From Glandiceps talaboti (taxonomy: Eukaryota > Hemichordata > Enteropneusta > Spengelidae): 64,000 nt of DNA. Each line of letters starts with the position of its first letter. The first letter of the stretch is position 1. The DNA lies in NCBI RefSeq assembly GCF_964340395.1, contig NC_135557.1, forward strand, positions 11,991,046 through 12,055,045, written 5' to 3'. Made by a program: the position numbers and the translations under genes. Below the pieces are notes generated by a model. The model ran no database searches. It was not told the DNA's origin and saw only the letters and a list, made by a program, of their open reading frames with translations. This document shows, piece after piece, positions 59,801 to 64,000 of this stretch.

Positions 59801-62800
59801 AAAAATTAGCTCAGAACTTTATTATGTATTTCAAATATAAATCAATACTAATAAGGGTAGTAGACAGTAAAACACTAAAGTTGAAGCCCATAGCCCATAT
59901 ATTTTTAATCTATCCATTTTGATATATTTCCAGTAATCGTCGTCATGGTTACTTGTTCAATTGCACGTGTACTCGACTTAAACTTTTGGATGAATAATTT
60001 GCATATATTTAACATATTTGCATAAACTTAGTTTTGACGTTTCCTTTCAGCTCCATTGGGATTGCATTATTCTTTGTCAGTTTCCTTCTGAGGCAGTACA
60101 AGGTAGAGGCAGGTAAGGTAACTATTTGTTTATGTAATGAATTGGTATGTACATACAAAATTTAGGTAGATATTGTTTTATTTACGTAATTCGTTTAACA
60201 TACACGTACTAGTTTACATAGTCTAGTTATAGCTCTGTGCTATTTCCAAACTCTAAAATAATTTATATATAATTTATATACTTTACCCACAGACTGTACT
60301 ATGGTGGCCGTACCAGCCAATGGACTAATAGATGGAACAACAGGAGAAATGGTTTCAGTCAATGCAGTAGTAACACTCACATGTAATAACGCAATTGCCG
60401 TGAGTGGCGCGGCTTCTATAACATGCCTAGGAGATGACACATGGTCACCAGATGCCTTCGGCACTTGCACTTCAGGTAAATAATTATCCTTAGTAGGGAA
60501 TCTGGAACTCCCAGTAATTACAAGCGGGGAATTACGAGGTGGGTCACTTTTTACAACTCGGTACATTGGGGAAAGCCTTATTATAGAAAATGGAAATTAG
60601 GGTATGCTCACATTTTACCTTCACTCATTTTCATCTAAATCTTCATTATTTTGTTATTTTGGCCTGATCCCACCGCTGCCACCGGTTCGAAATCCTACTA
60701 CTACCACATTCCACCACTATCACCATTGTAAAGTACCTTGATTACGATTTCTTTGTGGTCAAATTACTTGATTTATGAAAAATAATTTGAATTTTTTCAG
60801 GAATTTTTTTCAGTCGAATTGCAAGATGTGATTGAGTCAAACCAACTAATTAGGTTTCTTCTTGGCCAATCATTTTATTAAGTTTCTTAATTTTTATTTA
60901 GGATTCGTAAAAATAAAGCTCCCCAATCGATGGTTATAATTTGGTGGTCAAAATAAAAAAAGATAAAGAGTTACATTGATTTTGGTCTGGTGGGAAAGCA
61001 AGGATTAGAAAAATAATGGCATTTTAAAGACTCAGTCGAATTGATGGGACAATTTCGGTAATATCGTAACATATCAATAAAAAGGAAATGAGTTTATTGT
61101 TAGTTGTGGTGTGAGGAGGGGAGCAGGTCTCACAGTAGTAAAAGGAAAAACAACATGGCAAGGTATTGGGGACACTGTGGTGGGGTGTTGACCTTAGTCC
61201 TGAACTATTAGATTTGTGATCATCTAGTCCTTTGGGGTTCTAGACTTCAGCTCAGCCTATTAGATCCAAACGCTGGCATTAATTTAATATAAACTCAAAC
61301 TCACTGTGGTGGTAATAGTGGGGAATAACAAATGTCTTTAAAATTATCAGTGTGATGGGATTTTATTATAGAAAAAATTCCCTGTCTAGATAGTGGGATT
61401 CCAACCCAGGACTTACTGATTACAAATCTTTAACTCTAAAACTATGCCACATGGGAGGTGGCGTTAATTTATTTTATCATTTAAATATTTGAACAAGAGG
61501 AGGGTCATATGAAAGGAAATTGACGGAGAGTCATTTTTACCACAACGGAAGACTCCCTAAAACATCTTTTAGCTTTAAATACTGAGAAACGTTTATATAG
61601 TCCCAATATACTAATGAATGGTGTGTGTGTGTGTATGTGTGTGTGTGTATCTGTATCTGTGTCTATGTCAGTGGGTGTCAAAGCATGTGTGAGAGGCTAT
61701 GTATGCATTTTGATATGTACTTGTTTGCCCTTAACATTTCCTCCTCTGCCCCTCCCTGCCGTTTTAACCACCATGATGCCAAGTTTATTGTGTTGATGTC
61801 TGGTTCAGTTAAGCATTGTTTTAAAAGTGATATGCTATTTTGATATGTAGTTCTATTTTCTAATTTACAAATCATAAACAGACTGTGCTGCTCTGACAGC
61901 AGTAGACGGTGGAACTCTGTCAAGCGAAGCCGTCACATCTACTACGGTGGTTGAACTGACGTGTGATGATGGATCAGTTGTGACTGGTGATTCATCAACA
62001 ACTTGCACTGCTGGTGCATGGAGTGCTACACTAGGAACCTGTCCATCCTCAGGTAAAAGATTATCGTATACATCATATCTACCACAGTAACTATTTGGTA
62101 GACCTTTGTAAGAGTCTGACTTGAAATGCACACCTATATTGCATATGTTTGTTAGAATAAGACTTAAAGTATGCATCTATATTGTTTATATTTGTAAGAG
62201 GTAGACTTCAAACTTACATTGATAGTTTATAATTTTGTAAAAGTTAGGCTGCATGTATGTACTTATATTATACATCTGTGCAAGAGTTAGACTCTAGCTG
62301 TGGTAGTTCCTGTAACTCAGGTGTTATTTTGTTTTATCAAGACAACAAACAACACATTCACTGAAAATTGTGAAATACTAACGATAATGATATTATTTGG
62401 ACATTGTACATGTTTTATCTTGACAGAACCTGAAACTACAACAGAAGCAGAAAGCGACGAAACCACAGGTACGACTATTACATTTTGTAATGTAATGTAA
62501 TGCGATGTGATGTGATGTGATGTGATGTGATGAGATGTGATGTGATGTGATGTGATGAAAAGTGATGTCATGTCATGTCATGTGATGAAAATTAATGTCA
62601 TGCGATATGATGTGATGAAACGTGATACGAAATGATGTGATGTAATATGATGTGATGTGATGTGATGAAATATGATGTCATGTCATGTCATGTCATGTCA
62701 TGATGAAATTTGATGAGATGTGATGTGATGTGACGAAATGTGATGAAATGTGATGTGATGTGATGTTATGTTATGTGATATTATGTTATGTGAGGTGATG

Positions 62801-63637
62801 TAATGTGATGAAATGTCATGTCATGTCATGTCATGTGATGAAATGTGTTGTGATGTGATCTCATGTCATGTCATGTCATGTCATGTCATGTGATGAAATG
62901 TGATGTGATGTGATTTGATGTGATGTGATGTGATGTGATGTGATGTGATGTGATTTGATGTGATGTGATGTGATGTGATGTGATGTGACATGAGATGTGA
63001 TGGGATGGGATGGAATATCATCTGATGGGATCTTGTGATGATGATCTTGGGATGATGTGTGGTGTGGTTTGGTGTTACGTGACATGACGAAATATGACAT
63101 ACCTGACATGAAATGATGTGATGAGACATGATCTCACTTAAAATGTAATTCTATGTGGTATGGTATATACGGTGTGATATGATGTGGTGTGGTGTGGTGT
63201 GGTGTGGTGTGGTGCAGTGTGATGTGATGTGTTATGGTGTGGTGTGGTGTGGTGTGGTGTGGTGTGGTGTGATGTGATGTGATACGCTGTGGTGTGATGT
63301 GATGTGATATGATGTAATGTGATGTGACAGAATAGCTATATCTTATAATGTAACACATTCCATGTTTACCTTTCCTTTTTTCCTAGAATAAAGTTTGGAA
63401 TAAAGTATTCCAGTAACATTATCAATATTTCTAGGTCTAGTATGTATGTGAAAAAAGAGGGATGAAATCTGACATCGACGTGCACTGAGAATCTTATTAA
63501 TTAAAAAGCGTCATGAATGGTTGATTTTTTTTCTTTTTCTAGAAAGCGCTGAAGACAGTGGAAGTATCAATCCGGCATTGAATAATTTGATCATCATGAA
63601 TGTGATCATTGCGATACTTGGGTTCATACATATCTAA
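56880..63637 (+). CDS. Gene D: small two-CCP (Sushi) surface protein, same protein as gene C
   Basis: Six coding exons: 56880-56887, 60051-60112, 60293-60475, 61882-62052, 62427-62468 and 63543-63637. They total 561 bases, or 186 aa. The signal peptide, CCP1, CCP2, stalk and hydrophobic tail are as in gene C. The exon differences I see (in CCP2 and the stalk) are all silent, so the predicted proteins are the same. Introns match C except for scattered substitutions and short indels. This is either a very recent tandem duplicate or two alleles placed in tandem by assembly. A GPI-anchored surface location is inferred from the tail. Confidence 0.8.
57077..57107. promoter_or_regulatory. 16-bp palindrome and CRE in intron 1 of gene D
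   Basis: CACAATCATGATTGTG at 57077-57092 and TGACGTCA at 57100-57107, as in gene C. Confidence 0.35.
57727..58069. mobile_element. MITE-like element in gene D intron 1
   Basis: Copy of the 40307-40649 element. A 4-base difference lies beside its right end (CACCTGTTTAC versus CACCTGACTGTTTAC). Confidence 0.65.
60293..60475 (+). CDS. Gene D exon 3: CCP/Sushi module 1
   Basis: Identical in sequence to the gene C exon 42873-43055, as far as read by eye. Confidence 0.8.
61882..62052 (+). CDS. Gene D exon 4: CCP/Sushi module 2
   Basis: Same protein as 44458-44628 in gene C, with silent changes (for example GAC to GAT in DDGS and TGT to TGC at the third Cys). Confidence 0.85.
62485..63332. repeat. 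(TGATG)n-type pentamer satellite in the last intron of gene D
   Basis: Nearly the same array as in C, with small copy-number differences (for example an extra TGTGATG pair near 62940 and extra GTGTG units near 63250). Confidence 0.95.
63543..63637 (+). CDS. Gene D exon 6: pre-anchor region and hydrophobic C-terminus
   Basis: Same sequence as 46090-46184, with stop TAA at 63635-63637. The 3' flank runs to the window end, with ATTAAA at 63894-63899 as a possible polyadenylation signal. Confidence 0.8.
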
Positions 63638-64000
63638 AATACAAAGATATGATGTGAGTATGTTATATAAAGTTATTTGAGTTTGGCATTGTAGAGTAGA
63701 GTAGAGTATAGTGAGTCTGATATCTATCTTTGAACATAGAACTTAAATGATCACACGTGTATCTGTGTTTGTGTCTATGTCTGTGTCTGTGTCTGTGTGC
63801 ATATGTTTGTGTGTCTATTTGCGTGTATTTGTGCGGGTATTTCTATTATTATACATATGCACGTACCAGTGATACTAGTAGTTTGTTGCTTGTATTAAAT
63901 TGAAAAGTCAAGAAAAGAAAGGTGAAAGAATAGTGAAACATTCGTGGATCAGGGATGATTGAATAGACAAATAAACAACACAGGAAAAGGAAGAGTTTTC

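Larger units (their letters stand above)
51973..64000. repeat. Large tandem repeat unit containing gene D, cut by the window edge
   Basis: The second copy of the 17.5 kb unit. It runs to the end of the window, about 360 bases past the stop codon of D. Confidence 0.85.

Overview
The window is nuclear DNA of a metazoan. It is AT-rich and intron-bearing with GT..AG splice sites, and it carries many di-, tetra- and pentanucleotide arrays, tRNA-derived SINE-like units, LINE 3' tails and a Penelope-like retroelement. Complement-control-protein (CCP/Sushi) exons, a Golgi-type carbohydrate sulfotransferase and the retroelement types suggest a marine invertebrate, perhaps a deuterostome such as a hemichordate, amphioxus or echinoderm. 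The exact group cannot be fixed from sequence alone.

The main content is a tandem family of small cell-surface protein genes that I assembled exon by exon. Each complete gene has six coding exons: a tiny exon with the ATG, a signal-peptide exon, two symmetrical phase 1-1 CCP exons, a 14-codon Thr/Glu-rich linker exon, and a last exon with a hydrophobic C-terminus that stops at once, as in GPI-anchor signals. Gene B (11123-18931) predicts 185 aa. Genes C (39458-46184) and D (56880-63637) each predict 186 aa and appear identical in protein. A headless relic, A, has a linker exon at 3208-3252 and a tail at about 6175-6248, with a Penelope-like fragment in its last intron. A further unit (about 26.3-29.07 kb) contains only the 5' flank and stops at the splice acceptor where the ATG exon should begin.

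Layout: 0-0.7 kb, an orphan extracellular-looking exon; 0.7-3.2 kb, microsatellite-rich DNA; 3.2-6.2 kb, relic A; 6.2-10 kb, intergenic; 10-18.9 kb, gene B; 19-25 kb, downstream and intergenic DNA; 25.3-29.07 kb, truncated duplicate of the gene B 5' flank; 29.08-31.1 kb, foldback, LINE relic and two SINE-like units; 32.6-33.8 kb, an intact sulfotransferase coding exon, the only long conventional ORF; 34.4-52 kb, repeat unit with gene C; 52-64 kb, a near-identical repeat unit with gene D.

The units share flanking and intronic DNA, including a (TGATG)n-type satellite in the last intron of all four copies and conserved CRE and DR1-like motifs. The CCP exons of B and C/D have diverged strongly, while the linker and anchor stayed nearly constant. 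This pattern suggests a duplicating, diversifying surface-protein family. Any role in complement control, recognition or adhesion is inference.
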